NCBI RefSeq assembly: GCF_003634965.1
Contig: NZ_RBXP01000011.1
Span: 186,001 to 250,000, forward strand
Direction of reading: 5' to 3'
Length of the DNA stretch: 64,000 bases
Origin: Azonexus fungiphilus
Lineage (GTDB): Bacteria > Pseudomonadota > Gammaproteobacteria > Burkholderiales > Rhodocyclaceae
Part shown: positions 17,974 to 27,277 of the stretch, one piece after another
How the letters are laid out: every line of letters begins with the position of its first letter
How positions within the stretch are numbered: position 1 is the stretch's first letter
The notes under the pieces: generated by a model
What the model was told of the DNA's origin: nothing
Seen by the model: only the letters and a program-made list of their open reading frames with translations
Databases searched by the model: none
Made by a program: the position numbers and the translations under genes

Positions 17974-18619
17974 GTGTTTTCCTTCCCGGTCGGGGGATCT
18001 CGACCTGCAACAGACGCGACGCCGGCCGGCCGCGCCGCTTGAGGATGCGCAGCGCCAGCCGGTCGGCACCGGCGGCCAGCGTCAGACGCAAAGGTGCCGG
18101 CGACGGGGTTGCAGCGTCCACGGTCGACCGCCACAAAACGGCAAAAACCGACTGCCCTTCGGCCGCCACCTGCAGGCGGCGCAGCGCCCGGGCATCGATG
18201 CTGGCGTCCGGCCAGGCGAGCAGCCCGGCGAAGCCGCCGCATCTGAGCAATTGCTCGACACACCAGGCCAACTGCTTGCCCGGCCGGATCACCAGCAGGC
18301 GCTCCGGCGCCACGCCGGCCGCGGCCCAGGCCGGCGCATGCGGCAGCCAGGGCGGTGCAACCAGGGCCAGGCAACCGCCCTCGCCCGACAAGCGGGCCAG
18401 CGCCGGCAGCAGCAGGCTGATTTCGCCGATGCCGCCACGGTCAACCAGGATTTCGGTGAGATTGCCGCGCGGCCAGCCGCCGCCCGGCAGTTCGGCGTCG
18501 AGTTCGGCGTAACCGCTGGCGATGGTGCCGGCCGCCAGGCCGGGCAAGGCATCGCCGCGCCAGATGTCGCCGCGCGCCAGGACCGCCGCCAAACTCACCG
18601 GCGACGGCTGCGCGCTCAT
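17906..18619 (-). CDS. imuA: Mutasome subunit ImuA
   Basis: A 237-aa RecA-like protein without a complete Walker A, the usual form of ImuA in the LexA-ImuA-ImuB-DnaE2 cassette. Visible blocks are [26 protein letters not shown] and the [19 protein letters not shown] segment. Its start overlaps the lexA stop by 4 bp. A CGGTCGACCG core lies in it at 18121-18130 and encodes part of [11 protein letters not shown]. Confidence 0.88.
   Translation of the reverse strand: MSAQPSPVSLAAVLARGDIWRGDALPGLAAGTIASGYAELDAELPGGGWPRGNLTEILVDRGGIGEISLLLPALARLSGEGGCLALVAPPWLPHAPAWAAAGVAPERLLVIRPGKQLAWCVEQLLRCGGFAGLLAWPDASIDARALRRLQVAAEGQSVFAVLWRSTVDAATPSPAPLRLTLAAGADRLALRILKRRGRPASRLLQVEIPRPGRKTRVVAGPAFSAADAGSTAAAAVA
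18121..18130. repeat. Palindromic element core inside imuA
   Basis: An exact CGGTCGACCG core, followed on the plus strand by CCACAAAACGGCAAAAA, which resembles half of the longer copies. Only the core is palindromic here, so this could be a decayed copy or a chance match. Confidence 0.45.
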
Positions 18620-19221
18620 GAGAGTTTCGAAATGGCTCCGCGGATCAGCCCGACAGCGACACCCTCGATGGCGAATTCAACTTCGCCCGGGTTGATCACG
18701 ATGGGCTCGAAATCCGGGTTTTCGGCGATCAGGCGGATCTGGTTCTTGCCGCGTTCCAGGCGCTTGACGGTGACTTCCTCGTCGATGCGGGCGACGACGA
18801 TCTCGCCGTCGCGCGCCTGATTCGTCTTATGCACGGCGATCAGGTCGCCGTCGAAGATGCCGGCGTCGATCATCGACAGGCCGCGCACCTTGAGCAGAAA
18901 ATCGGCGCGCGGATTGAACAGGCCGGCGTCGAAGTTGTAACGCCCCTGCACGTTCTCGACGGCGAGGATGGGCGAGCCGGCGGCGACGCTGCCGATCAGC
19001 GGCAGGCCGAGTTGCTCGACCAGGCGGATGCCGCGCGCCGAGCCGGGTTCGAGGTTGATCGCGCCCTTCTTGGCCAGTGCCTTGAGGTGGTCTTCGGCAG
19101 CGTTGGCCGAGGCGAAGCCGAAAGCGGTGGCGATTTCGGCGCGGGTCGGCGGCGCCCCGAGCACCTCGACGGTGTTCTTGATGAAATCGAGGATTTCCTG
19201 CTGACGCGGGGTGAGTTTCAT
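18616..19221 (-). CDS. lexA: SOS repressor LexA
   Basis: Represses SOS genes and self-cleaves when RecA is activated. The 201-aa protein has the N-terminal winged helix ([14 protein letters not shown]), the Ala81-Gly82 cleavage site (VAAGSP) and the Ser116/Lys153 dyad ([15 protein letters not shown]). A perfect SOS box precedes it, so it is autoregulated and drives imuA and imuB in the same operon. Confidence 0.96.
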   Translation of the reverse strand: MKLTPRQQEILDFIKNTVEVLGAPPTRAEIATAFGFASANAAEDHLKALAKKGAINLEPGSARGIRLVEQLGLPLIGSVAAGSPILAVENVQGRYNFDAGLFNPRADFLLKVRGLSMIDAGIFDGDLIAVHKTNQARDGEIVVARIDEEVTVKRLERGKNQIRLIAENPDFEPIVINPGEVEFAIEGVAVGLIRGAISKLS

Positions 19222-19247
19222 GACGGGGCTCCGGCAGTTTCCGATGC

Positions 19248-19263
19248 CTGTATTTTTGTACAG
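19248..19263. promoter_or_regulatory. LexA box upstream of lexA
   Basis: CTGTATTTTTGTACAG is an exact CTGT-N8-ACAG SOS box 27 bp upstream of the lexA start codon. Confidence 0.9.
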
Positions 19264-19292
19264 TTACCGGAAATTGGCAAGCCCGGCGTCGG

Positions 19293-20609
19293 TCAATCCT
19301 GGATCGTGCTGGAAAACGCCTGGACGACGTCGACCACCCGGGTCGCCCCGTCGCGCATCTGCTTGATCGCCGCGCCGGCGCTGTTGGCCAGTTCGACGCC
19401 GGCGCGCACCTCGGCCAGGCCGTTGTTCATGCTCGCCGTCACCGAGCCGGTTTCCTGCTGGATGGTGCGGATCATCGTGCCGATCTCGCCGGTCGACTTG
19501 CCGGTGCGCTCGGCCAGCTTGCGCACCTCGTCGGCGACGACGGCAAAGCCGCGCCCGGACTCGCCGGCGCGCGCCGCCTCGATCGCCGCGTTGAGGGCCA
19601 GCAGGTTGGTCTGGTCGGCAATCTCGCGAATCGTATCGACGATCGACGAAATGCCTGCCGTCTGCTCGCCGAGGACCGCGACCAGCGCCGCCGATTCGTC
19701 GACGATGCCGGCGATGCGCTGCATCTTGTCCACGGTATCGAGAATGATGCCTTCGCCGGACTGCGAGATTTCGCGGGTTGCCAGCGCCACCTGGTAGGCG
19801 GTCTCGGCGCCTTCGCGCTCGGCCAGGTTGCGGCGCACGCGCTCGCTGATGTCGGTGGCGAACTTGACCACCTTGACAACCTGGCCATCCGGCCCGAATA
19901 CCGGGTTGTAGCTGGCTTCGAGCCAGATCTCGCGCCCCTGGCGATCGAGCCGCGCGTACTGGCCGGTACAGAATTCGCCGCGCGCCAGGCGGGCCCAGAA
20001 CTGGGCATATTCCGGGCTGCGCGCCAGGCTGTCGGCGCAGAAGATGCGGTGATGCCGGCCGACGACTTCGCTCGCCGCGTAGCCCATGGTCCGGCAGAAA
20101 TTGTCGTTGGCGCGCAGGATCGTGCCGTCGGTGCGGAACTCGATGACCGCCATCGAACGCTCGATCGCCTCGACCAGCGCCCGCTGGCTGGCGGCTTCGA
20201 GCACCTGCTGGCTGACATCGGTGGCGAACTTGATCACCCTGGTCACCTGCCCGGCGGCATCGCGGACCGGGTTGTAGGTCGCCTCCAGCCAGATCTCGCG
20301 GCCGTCGCGGTGACGCCGGCTGATCGTCCCGCGCGAGAATTCGCCGCGCCGCAACGCCGCCCAGAAAGCCGCGTACTCAGGTCCGGCGGCATATGCCGGA
20401 GCGCACAGACTGCGATGGTGCTGCCCCTTGAGCTCGGCCAGCGTGTAGCCCATCGTCCGGCAGAAATTCTCGTTGGCGTCGATGACGATCCCCTCGGGCG
20501 TCAACTCGATCACCGCCATCGACTGCCCGAGCGCAGCCTGCACCGCCCGGCACTCGCTCAGAGCGGCTTCCAGTTCGCTGACCTGCTGCCGATACTTGCT
20601 GCCGAACAT
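19293..20609 (-). CDS. Soluble PAS-PAS-MCP signal protein (BdlA-like architecture)
   Basis: A 438-aa chemoreceptor-type protein without a membrane segment. Two very similar PAS domains (about residues 30-135 and 150-258) share the repeated blocks NFCRTMGY, YAxFW and [13 protein letters not shown]. A methyl-accepting signalling domain with the hairpin tip ([39 protein letters not shown]) follows. This is the layout of BdlA, which links redox or energy sensing to biofilm dispersal in Pseudomonas. The similarity is in architecture, and the role here is inferred. The HHRxxC motif in each PAS might bind a cofactor. Confidence 0.88.
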   Translation of the reverse strand: MFGSKYRQQVSELEAALSECRAVQAALGQSMAVIELTPEGIVIDANENFCRTMGYTLAELKGQHHRSLCAPAYAAGPEYAAFWAALRRGEFSRGTISRRHRDGREIWLEATYNPVRDAAGQVTRVIKFATDVSQQVLEAASQRALVEAIERSMAVIEFRTDGTILRANDNFCRTMGYAASEVVGRHHRIFCADSLARSPEYAQFWARLARGEFCTGQYARLDRQGREIWLEASYNPVFGPDGQVVKVVKFATDISERVRRNLAEREGAETAYQVALATREISQSGEGIILDTVDKMQRIAGIVDESAALVAVLGEQTAGISSIVDTIREIADQTNLLALNAAIEAARAGESGRGFAVVADEVRKLAERTGKSTGEIGTMIRTIQQETGSVTASMNNGLAEVRAGVELANSAGAAIKQMRDGATRVVDVVQAFSSTIQD

Positions 20610-20697
20610 GCCAAATCCTCGAATTAATTAATTTGCGAAATACTACCAAAATTAATAAGCAAACGGCGTTTTTTGTCGTCCTGAAAATCGGCTACCA

Positions 20698-20716
20698 TCC
20701 ACCGTCGACCGCAACA
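20698..20716. repeat. Possible degenerate palindromic element upstream of a small gene
   Basis: CCGTCGACCG at 20702-20711 differs from the core by one base and lies 15 bp before the start codon at 20726, next to a CGTTTTTTGTCG tract. It may be a decayed copy of the dispersed element. Confidence 0.35.
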
Positions 20717-20725
20717 GGACCGCCC

Positions 20726-21031
20726 ATGAAACTCCAGCACCTCGCCATCGGCGACCGCTTCGAATACGCAGGGAAAATCTTCGTCAAGACCGGCCCGCTC
20801 ACCGCTTCCTCGGACCAGGGCGGCCAGCAGGTCATTCCCCGTTACGCCGTGCTCAAGCCGCTCGACCAACCGCTGCCGGAAAGCCGGGCCAGCACCCGCG
20901 ACAAGGTGAACAAGGCCGCCGTGCTGGCCGCCTTCGACCGTTTCTACCGGACCAGCGAACGGCTGTGCGACGCCGCCGGCCACGCCGAACTGGCGCGTGC
21001 GCGCAGCGAATTCATCGCCCTCTTCGACTGA
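20726..21031 (+). CDS. Unrecognised 101-aa protein
   Basis: A small hydrophilic protein beginning MKLQHLAIGDRFEYAGKIF, a beta-rich start, followed by a basic helical half ending RARSEFIALFD. There is no signal peptide or membrane segment. I recognise no family. The start at 20726 is the only ATG giving a compact protein. Its stop abuts the convergent dgt stop with no spacing. Confidence 0.65.
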   Translation: MKLQHLAIGDRFEYAGKIFVKTGPLTASSDQGGQQVIPRYAVLKPLDQPLPESRASTRDKVNKAAVLAAFDRFYRTSERLCDAAGHAELARARSEFIALFD

Positions 21032-22384
21032 TCAGGTCGGCAGGTCGTAGCCTTTGAGCTTGCGATACATGTCGACGGCGTAGGAGTCGGTCATCCCGGC
21101 AACGAAATCGGCCACCTGAAGCAGGCGCACGTAAGGATCGGCATCGGGCTGGCCGCCGTGACCAAGAAATTGCGTCGGCAGCAACTTGAGCAGCATCCGC
21201 TCGCGCGTCGTCACCCGCGTCCCGGGAACCCGCGCGGCGGCCTCGACGGCATTGGTGAACAAGCCGAGCAAGGCACCGAGGACCTCGAAGCCGGCGGTCT
21301 CGATCTCGAGCGCCGGGCGCGCCGTGTAGATCGTTTCCTTGGCCATCTTCAGCACCGCCTGCAACGGCACGCCGACCGGCGAGGCGGCGAGCAGCTCGTC
21401 GTCGAAACTGCCGTCGAGGATGGCCGCCTCGTTCTCCAGGAAAACCCCGGCGGCACTTTCGAGCAGCCGGCCGATCGCCTTGGCGCGCAGATACTCGAGG
21501 CGCTCCTTGGGATCGTGCAGGCGCTCCAGGCGGCCGCCGTTGATGGTGTTGCCGGCGAGATCGGCAAGCAGGCACTCGGCATCGCGGTAAGGCACGAAAC
21601 CGAGCCGGGCAGCGTCCTCCATGTCGACGATCAGGTAGCAGGTGTCGTCGGCGACCTCGACCAGGAAAGCCAGTGGATGGCGGCGCCAGGCCTGGCCGGG
21701 AAGGCGTTCGACCAGTCCGGTCGAGCGGGCGACGCGGGCGAAGTTGTCGGCATCGTGCTGGAAGAAGCCGAACTTCTTGCCGCTTTTTCCCGGTAAATCG
21801 ACGTCGACCGTGGACGGTCGCGGATACTTGGTGAAAGTCGCCAGGACCGCGCTGGTCAGCTGCAGGCCGCCCGGGTTGGCCGGGCTCTGCAGCCGCGAGA
21901 CGATGCGGAAGCCCTGGGCGTTGCCCTCGTATTTCTCGAAGTCGGCGCGCTGCGCCGGGCTGAAGGCATGACGTTCGAGCAACCCGGAGCTGCGGAACCA
22001 TTCGCGGATCGCATCCTCGCCGGCGTGGCCGAAGGGCGGGTTGCCGATGTCGTGGGCCAGGCAGGCGGCGGCGACGATCGCCCCGAAGTCGCCCGACTCG
22101 ACGTCCTTCAACCCGTGCCGGGCGATGATCTCGCGACCGACGACGGCGCCCAGCGAGCGGCCGACGCAGCTGGCCTCCAGACTGTGCGTCAGGCGGGTAC
22201 GCACGTAATCGCTCTTCGACAGCGGGAAAACCTGGGTCTTGTCCTTCAGCCGGCGAAAGGCCGAGGTGAACACGATACGGTCGTAATCCTGCTGGAAAGC
22301 CGTGCGCTCGGCCGTGCCCGGCGCCTTGCCGGCGCCCAGGCGCTCGCTCGACAGCAGTTTTTCCCAGATCTTCTTCTTGCCCAT
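21032..22384 (-). CDS. dgt: dGTPase (deoxyguanosinetriphosphate triphosphohydrolase-like)
   Basis: HD-domain hydrolase that cleaves dNTPs to deoxynucleoside and tripolyphosphate. The 450-aa protein shows the HD ligands in RTRLTHSLEA and LAHDIGNPPFGHAGED and the SAFRRLKDKTQVFP block near the N-terminus. The ATG at 22384 gives MGKKKIWEKLLSSER, typical of the family. A degenerate palindromic element (GACGTCGACCGTGGACGGTCG near 21800) encodes STVDVDLPGKSG just before KKFGFF, a position that varies within the family. Confidence 0.9.
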   Translation of the reverse strand: MGKKKIWEKLLSSERLGAGKAPGTAERTAFQQDYDRIVFTSAFRRLKDKTQVFPLSKSDYVRTRLTHSLEASCVGRSLGAVVGREIIARHGLKDVESGDFGAIVAAACLAHDIGNPPFGHAGEDAIREWFRSSGLLERHAFSPAQRADFEKYEGNAQGFRIVSRLQSPANPGGLQLTSAVLATFTKYPRPSTVDVDLPGKSGKKFGFFQHDADNFARVARSTGLVERLPGQAWRRHPLAFLVEVADDTCYLIVDMEDAARLGFVPYRDAECLLADLAGNTINGGRLERLHDPKERLEYLRAKAIGRLLESAAGVFLENEAAILDGSFDDELLAASPVGVPLQAVLKMAKETIYTARPALEIETAGFEVLGALLGLFTNAVEAAARVPGTRVTTRERMLLKLLPTQFLGHGGQPDADPYVRLLQVADFVAGMTDSYAVDMYRKLKGYDLPT

Positions 22385-22421
22385 GTGCGTTCCGCCGGTG
22401 CTTTTGCAATGGGCGCCGAGT

Positions 22422-22826
22422 TTACTCCGCTTCCAGCGCTGCCCGCACGTGATCCGGCAAAGGCACCGACTTGCCGGTGCGGGTGTCCATCCAGACAACC
22501 TTGGCCGAACCTTCGGCGTACAGCTCACCATCGACCAGCAGGTCGACGTAGGTCTGGCAGCTGGAGCGGCCGACCGCACCAACGTAGGTGCGGACCTCGA
22601 CGGTTCCCGGATAGGTCATCGGCCGCAGGAAGGTGCATGCGGTGTTGATGATCACCGGCCCGTCGCCGCCGGGGCGGACGACGACCTGCTCCTGTTCCAG
22701 CCACTCGACGCGTGCCTGTTCCATGTAGCGGAAATAGACGGTGTTGTTGACGTGCCCGTAAGCATCCATGTCGCCCCAGCGGATCGGCATGCGGGCGGTG
22801 TGCAGCAGTTTTTTTCGATGGTCCAT
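22422..22826 (-). CDS. Acyl-CoA thioesterase (4HBT hotdog)
   Basis: A 134-aa hotdog thioesterase with the 4-hydroxybenzoyl-CoA thioesterase-like motif RWGDMDAYGHVNNTVYFRYMEQAR, in which the first Asp is the usual catalytic residue. It should hydrolyse a short or aromatic acyl-CoA. The ATG at 22826 is the first base of a 16-bp palindrome, so a repressor bound there would block this gene and possibly the divergent ETF-QO gene. Confidence 0.85.
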   Translation of the reverse strand: MDHRKKLLHTARMPIRWGDMDAYGHVNNTVYFRYMEQARVEWLEQEQVVVRPGGDGPVIINTACTFLRPMTYPGTVEVRTYVGAVGRSSCQTYVDLLVDGELYAEGSAKVVWMDTRTGKSVPLPDHVRAALEAE

Positions 22827-22841
22827 CAAACGATCGTTTGA
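22826..22841. promoter_or_regulatory. 16-bp perfect palindrome, PsrA/FadP-like operator
   Basis: TCAAACGATCGTTTGA contains CAAAC-N4-GTTTG, the form reported for the TetR-family fatty acid regulator PsrA (G/CAAAC-N2-4-GTTTG/C). It lies between the thioesterase and ETF-QO genes. ETF-QO is a member of fatty acid oxidation regulons elsewhere. The regulator is not in the window. Confidence 0.6.
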
Positions 22842-22913
22842 AAAAGGGTTGGTGACGGTTTACCATACTGTAACGTATTGAAGAAAACGGCAACAACAAA
22901 CGGAGGAGACATC

Positions 22914-24557
22914 ATGGAACGCGAAGCCATGGAATTCGATGCGGTCGTCGTCGGCGGTGGTCCCGCCGGCCTGGCCGCCGCCATTCGCCTGAAGCAACTG
23001 GCGGCGGCAAGCAATCAGGAAATCGCCGTCTGCCTGATCGAGAAAGGCGCCGAGATCGGCGCGCACATCCTCTCCGGCGCGGTGATGGACCCACGCGCCC
23101 TCGACGAACTGCTGCCCGACTGGAAAACGACCGGTGCGCCGCTCAACGCCCCGGTCAGCGAGGATCGCTTCCTTATCCTCTCGGAAACCGGCGCGACGCG
23201 GGTACCGAACGCCCTGCTCCCCGGCTGTTTCCACAACGAGGGCAATTACGTCATCTCGCTCGGCAACGTCTGCCGCTGGCTGGGCGAACAGGCTGAGGCG
23301 CTCGGCGTCGAGATCTATCCCGGCTTTGCCGGCAGCGAAGTGCTGTTCGACGAGAACGGCGCGGTCAAAGGTGTCGCCACCGGTGACATGGGCCGCCTGC
23401 ACGACGGTTCGGAAGGCCCGAACTTCCAGCCGGGCATGGAACTGCATGGCAAATACACCTTCTTTGCCGAAGGCTGCCGCGGCCACCTCGGCAAGCAGCT
23501 GATCGCGCATTTCGCGCTCGACCGCGATGCCGACCCGCAAACCTACGGCATCGGCCTCAAGGAACTCTGGGAAATCGACCCGGCCAGGCACCAGCCGGGA
23601 CTGGTCGTCCACAGCGGCGGCTGGCCGATGCAGCCCGACACTTATGGCGGCGGTTTCCTCTATCACCTGGAGAACAACCAGATCGCGGTCGGCTTCGTTG
23701 TCGGTCTCGGCTACGCCAACCCGCATCTTTCGCCCTACGAGGAATTCCAGCGCTACAAGACGCATCCGGAAATCCGCAAGTTCCTCGAAGGCGGCAAGCG
23801 CATCGCCTACGGCGCCCGCGCGCTCACCGCCGGCGGCCTGCAGTCGCTGCCGGAAACGGTGTTTCCCGGCGGCGTCCTGGTCGGCGACGATGCCGGCTTC
23901 CTCAACGCCGCGCGCATCAAGGGTTCGCACTGCGCGATCAAGACCGGGTCGCTGGCCGCCGAAGCCTGCTTTGCGGCGCTCGGCGCCGGTCGCCAGCGCG
24001 ACAGCCTGACGGCTTATCCGCAAGCTTTCAGGGAGAGCTGGCTGTACGACGAACTGCACCGCGCCCGCAATTTCAAGCCGTGGATGAGCAAGGGCCTGTG
24101 GCTCGGCTCGCTGATGTTCGGTATCGACCAGGTGCTGCTGCGCGGCAAGGCCCCATGGACGCTGCGCCACGGCAGCCCCGACCACGCCAAGCTGAAGCCG
24201 GCCGCCGACTGCCCGCGCATCGACTACCCGAAGCCCGACGGCGTGCTCAGCTTCGACCGCCTGTCCTCGGTCTTCCTGTCCAGCACCAATCACGAGGAAG
24301 ACCAGCCCTGCCACCTGCAGCTCAAGGATGCGTCGGTGCCCGTCGCCATCAACCTGGCGACCTACGACGCGCCCGAGCAGCGCTACTGCCCGGCCGGCGT
24401 CTACGAAATCCTGCACGACGCCGGCGGTGAGCCGCGCCTGCAGATCAATGCGCAGAACTGCTTGCACTGCAAGACCTGCGACATCAAGGACCCGACGCAG
24501 AACATCACCTGGGTGACGCCGCAGGGCGGCGAAGGCCCGACCTATCCGAACATGTAG
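22914..24557 (+). CDS. Electron transfer flavoprotein-ubiquinone oxidoreductase
   Basis: Membrane-bound flavo-iron-sulfur enzyme that passes electrons from ETF (acyl-CoA and amino acid oxidation) to ubiquinone. The 547-aa protein has the FAD dinucleotide motif GGGPAG at residues 14-19, the long central FAD/quinone domain, and a C-terminal [4Fe-4S] motif NCLHCKTCDIKDPTQNITWV with additional ligand in YCPAGVYE. The ATG at 22914 follows GGAGGA. A hairpin follows the stop. Confidence 0.94.
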   Translation: MEREAMEFDAVVVGGGPAGLAAAIRLKQLAAASNQEIAVCLIEKGAEIGAHILSGAVMDPRALDELLPDWKTTGAPLNAPVSEDRFLILSETGATRVPNALLPGCFHNEGNYVISLGNVCRWLGEQAEALGVEIYPGFAGSEVLFDENGAVKGVATGDMGRLHDGSEGPNFQPGMELHGKYTFFAEGCRGHLGKQLIAHFALDRDADPQTYGIGLKELWEIDPARHQPGLVVHSGGWPMQPDTYGGGFLYHLENNQIAVGFVVGLGYANPHLSPYEEFQRYKTHPEIRKFLEGGKRIAYGARALTAGGLQSLPETVFPGGVLVGDDAGFLNAARIKGSHCAIKTGSLAAEACFAALGAGRQRDSLTAYPQAFRESWLYDELHRARNFKPWMSKGLWLGSLMFGIDQVLLRGKAPWTLRHGSPDHAKLKPAADCPRIDYPKPDGVLSFDRLSSVFLSSTNHEEDQPCHLQLKDASVPVAINLATYDAPEQRYCPAGVYEILHDAGGEPRLQINAQNCLHCKTCDIKDPTQNITWVTPQGGEGPTYPNM

Positions 24558-24565
24558 CGAACACC

Positions 24566-24603
24566 GTAAACCGCCGGCGGTGACGTCACGAACGGCGGTT
24601 TAC
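24566..24603. terminator. Hairpin between ETF-QO and fabI
   Basis: Perfect 11-bp arms GTAAACCGCCG and CGGCGGTTTAC enclose a 16-nt loop 8 bp after the stop. It is followed by GGTTTATAATC, whose TATAAT (24609-24614) is a likely fabI -10. The hairpin may terminate the upstream gene or mark a regulatory structure in front of fabI. Confidence 0.5.
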
Positions 24604-24647
24604 CGGTTTATAATCTCGCGCCTGAACCCCTAAGGGAGAATAAACAC

Positions 24648-25445
24648 ATGGGCTTTCTCGCCGACAAGAAGATTCTGATCACCGGTCTGCTCTCCAAGCA
24701 TTCCATCGCTTACGGCATCGCCAAGGCCTGCCATCGCGAAGGTGCGCAGCTGGCTTTCACCTATCAGAACGAACGTTTCGAAGACCGCATCAAGAAATTC
24801 GCCGCCGAATTCGACAGCGACATCACCATTCCGCTCGACGTCACCAGCGACGAGCAGATCACCAACCTCTTCGTCGAACTCGGCAAGCGCTGGGACGGCC
24901 TCGACGGGCTGGTGCATTCGATCGCCTACGCGCCGACCGAGGCGATCGAGGGTGACTTCCTCGAAGGCATCACCCGCGACGCCTTCCGCATCGCCCACGA
25001 GATTTCCTCGTACAGCTACCCGGCGCTGGTCAAGGCCGCCCGGCCGATGATGCGCGGCCGCAAGAGCTCGGCGCTGGCGCTGTCCTATCTGGGCGCCGAA
25101 CGGACCATGCCGAACTACAACACCATGGGCCTGGCCAAGGCCAGCCTCGAGGCCGCCACGCGTTACCTGGCTTTCTGCCTCGGCCCCGAAGGCATCCGCG
25201 CCAACGCCATCTCGGCCGGTCCGATCAAGACCCTGGCCGCTTCCGGCATCGGCAACTTCGGCAAGCTGCTCGCCTACAACTCGCACAACGCGCCGCTGCG
25301 CCGTAACGTGACCATAGAGGAAGTCGGCAATGCCGCCGCCTTCATGCTCTCCGACCTGGCCAGCGGCATCACCGGCGAAATCACCTACGTCGATGGCGGC
25401 ATGAACACCGTCGCCCTGGGCAACGCCGAACCGCTGCCGGCCTGA
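24648..25445 (+). CDS. fabI: Enoyl-ACP reductase FabI
   Basis: NADH-dependent reductase for the last step of fatty acid elongation. The 265-aa SDR protein starts [25 protein letters not shown] and has the FabI active site Tyr-x6-Lys (YNTMGLAK) plus the [13 protein letters not shown] substrate loop. A TATAAT -10 lies 34 bp upstream, so it has its own promoter. A strong terminator follows. Confidence 0.96.
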   Translation: MGFLADKKILITGLLSKHSIAYGIAKACHREGAQLAFTYQNERFEDRIKKFAAEFDSDITIPLDVTSDEQITNLFVELGKRWDGLDGLVHSIAYAPTEAIEGDFLEGITRDAFRIAHEISSYSYPALVKAARPMMRGRKSSALALSYLGAERTMPNYNTMGLAKASLEAATRYLAFCLGPEGIRANAISAGPIKTLAASGIGNFGKLLAYNSHNAPLRRNVTIEEVGNAAAFMLSDLASGITGEITYVDGGMNTVALGNAEPLPA

Positions 25446-25477
25446 ACGATCTTGCGGTCAACCCGCAAAAACACCCC

Positions 25478-25514
25478 AAAACGCCGACCCGGCCTTGCCC
25501 GGTCGGCGTTTTTC
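25478..25514 (+). terminator. Rho-independent terminator after fabI
   Basis: Arms AAAACGCCGACC (25478-25489) and GGTCGGCGTTTT (25501-25512), loop of 11 nt, followed by TTTTT. It lies 33 bp after the fabI stop. Just upstream TTGCGGTCAACCCGCAA (25452-25468) is a small palindrome that resembles the dispersed element. Confidence 0.85.
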
Positions 25515-25536
25515 ATTGCCCCGGCGGCGCCCTGAG

Positions 25537-27225
25537 ATGCGCCTGCTGCCATCCTGGGCCTCGCCCTACCCGCGCCACCACCTGACCAGCGACCTGCTCG
25601 CCGGAATCATCGTCACCATCCTGGTCATCCCGCAGAGCCTGGCCTACGCGCTGCTCGCCGGATTGCCGCCGCAGGCCGGGCTGTATGTCGCCATCCTGCC
25701 GGCGATCGCCTACGCGCTGTTCGGCAGCAGCATGGTTCAGGCAGTCGGCCCGGTGGCGATCACCTCGATCATGACCTGGTCGGTACTGACCCCGATCGCT
25801 GCACCCGGCTCGCCCGAATACCTGGCACTGGCGGCCGCGCTGGCACTCGGTTCGGGCTTGCTGCTGCTGGCCTGCGGCCTGCTCCGCCTCGGCTTCCTGG
25901 CACAATTGCTGAGCCGGCCGGTGATCGCCGGCTTCATCGCCGGTTCGGCAGTGCTGATCGTGCTCAGCCAGCTGAAGTACCTGTTTGCCGTGCACCCGGC
26001 CGGCAGCGACGCCTGGCGCGTGATCGCCGCGTTGCTCGCCGGCGGACGTCTCGGCGTCGACACGGCGATCGGGGTGGCGGCAATTGCCGTACTCGCCTTC
26101 GCCCGCCTGGGATTGACCGGCCTGCTCGGGAAAACCGGCCTGAAGCCGGCGTCGACGGCATTCATCGTCCGCCTGGCGCCGCTTTTCGTCGTCCTTGCCG
26201 GTACTGCGCTGGTCGTCGCCCAGGACCTCGACCTGCGCCACGGCGTTGCCGTCGTCGGCCAGGTCGCCGCCGGCCTGCCCGGGCTGGCGCTGCCGCTGCC
26301 CGATGCCGGCCAGTGGCGCCAGCTGGCCTTGCCTATCGTGCTGATGGCACTGATCGGCATGGTTCAGAACATTTCGATGGCGCAGGCACTGGCCATCCGG
26401 CGGCGCGAAAGGATTAACGCCAACGCCGAGTTGGTCGGCCTCGGCGCTGCCAACCTGGTCGCGGCCTGCAGCGGCGGCATGCCGGTCGGTGGCGGTGTCT
26501 CGCGCTCCGCGGTCAACGTTGCCGCCGGCGCACAAACGCCGCTCGCCGGCATCGTCTCGGCCTGCGCCATGCTCGCCGTGGTCGCCGGTGCCGCGCCGCT
26601 GTTCGCCCGCCTGCCGCTGGCCGTGCTGGCGGCCAGCATCATCGTTGCCGCGTTGAGCATGATCGACCTGCGCGCCCTGCGCCAGGCCTGGGATTACGAC
26701 CGTGCCGACGGCATCGCCGCCCTCGGTACCGCCGTCGGCGTCTTCCTGCTCGGCATCGAGGCCGGCATCGGCCTGGGGATCCTGTTCTCGCTGGCGACCC
26801 TGCTCTATCGCGCGAGCACGCCGCACATCGCGGTCATCGGCCGGATTCCGGGCAGCGAGCATTTCCGCAACGTCGACCGCCACGCCGTCGAAACCCTGCC
26901 CGAAGCCCTCTTCCTGCGCATCGACGAAAGCCTGTTCTTCGGCAACCTCGGCGCTGTCGAGGCACGCCTCGCCGGCGAACTCGAGAAAGCCCCGGCCACC
27001 CGTGACGTGGTCCTGATCATGAGCGCAGTAAACCGCATCGACGCAACCGCCGCCGAAGTCCTCGGCGACCTCAACCGCGACCTCGGCGCCCGCGCCATCC
27101 GCCTGCACCTGGCCGAGATCAAGGGACCGGTGCACGACCGCCTCGGGCGCACCCCGCTGCTCGCCGAACTGTCCGGCGAAGTCTTCCTCTCGGTCAACGA
27201 CGCCTACCGCGCACTGGTCCGTTGA
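25537..27225 (+). CDS. SulP-family anion transporter
   Basis: A 562-aa SulP/SLC26-type inner-membrane permease (sulfate, bicarbonate or other anion). It has the sulfate transporter signature region near residues 20-60 (DLLAGIIVTILVIPQSLAYALLAGLPPQAGLY), about 10-12 hydrophobic helices, and a C-terminal STAS domain (about residues 440-555). The substrate cannot be told from sequence. The ATG at 25537 lies inside the fabI terminator trailer, so a separate promoter or read-through is needed. Confidence 0.9.
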   Translation: MRLLPSWASPYPRHHLTSDLLAGIIVTILVIPQSLAYALLAGLPPQAGLYVAILPAIAYALFGSSMVQAVGPVAITSIMTWSVLTPIAAPGSPEYLALAAALALGSGLLLLACGLLRLGFLAQLLSRPVIAGFIAGSAVLIVLSQLKYLFAVHPAGSDAWRVIAALLAGGRLGVDTAIGVAAIAVLAFARLGLTGLLGKTGLKPASTAFIVRLAPLFVVLAGTALVVAQDLDLRHGVAVVGQVAAGLPGLALPLPDAGQWRQLALPIVLMALIGMVQNISMAQALAIRRRERINANAELVGLGAANLVAACSGGMPVGGGVSRSAVNVAAGAQTPLAGIVSACAMLAVVAGAAPLFARLPLAVLAASIIVAALSMIDLRALRQAWDYDRADGIAALGTAVGVFLLGIEAGIGLGILFSLATLLYRASTPHIAVIGRIPGSEHFRNVDRHAVETLPEALFLRIDESLFFGNLGAVEARLAGELEKAPATRDVVLIMSAVNRIDATAAEVLGDLNRDLGARAIRLHLAEIKGPVHDRLGRTPLLAELSGEVFLSVNDAYRALVR

Positions 27226-27227
27226 CG

Positions 27228-27259
27228 AAAAAAAGGCGAGGTCGCAACCCCGCCCTTTT
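27228..27259. terminator. Bidirectional terminator between SulP gene and ppiD
   Basis: An AAAAAAA tract, then GGCGAGGT/ACCCCGCC arms (one mismatch), then CTTTT. The position between two convergent stops suits termination in both directions. Confidence 0.65.
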
Positions 27260-27277
27260 CAAGCCTATGCATCAGCC

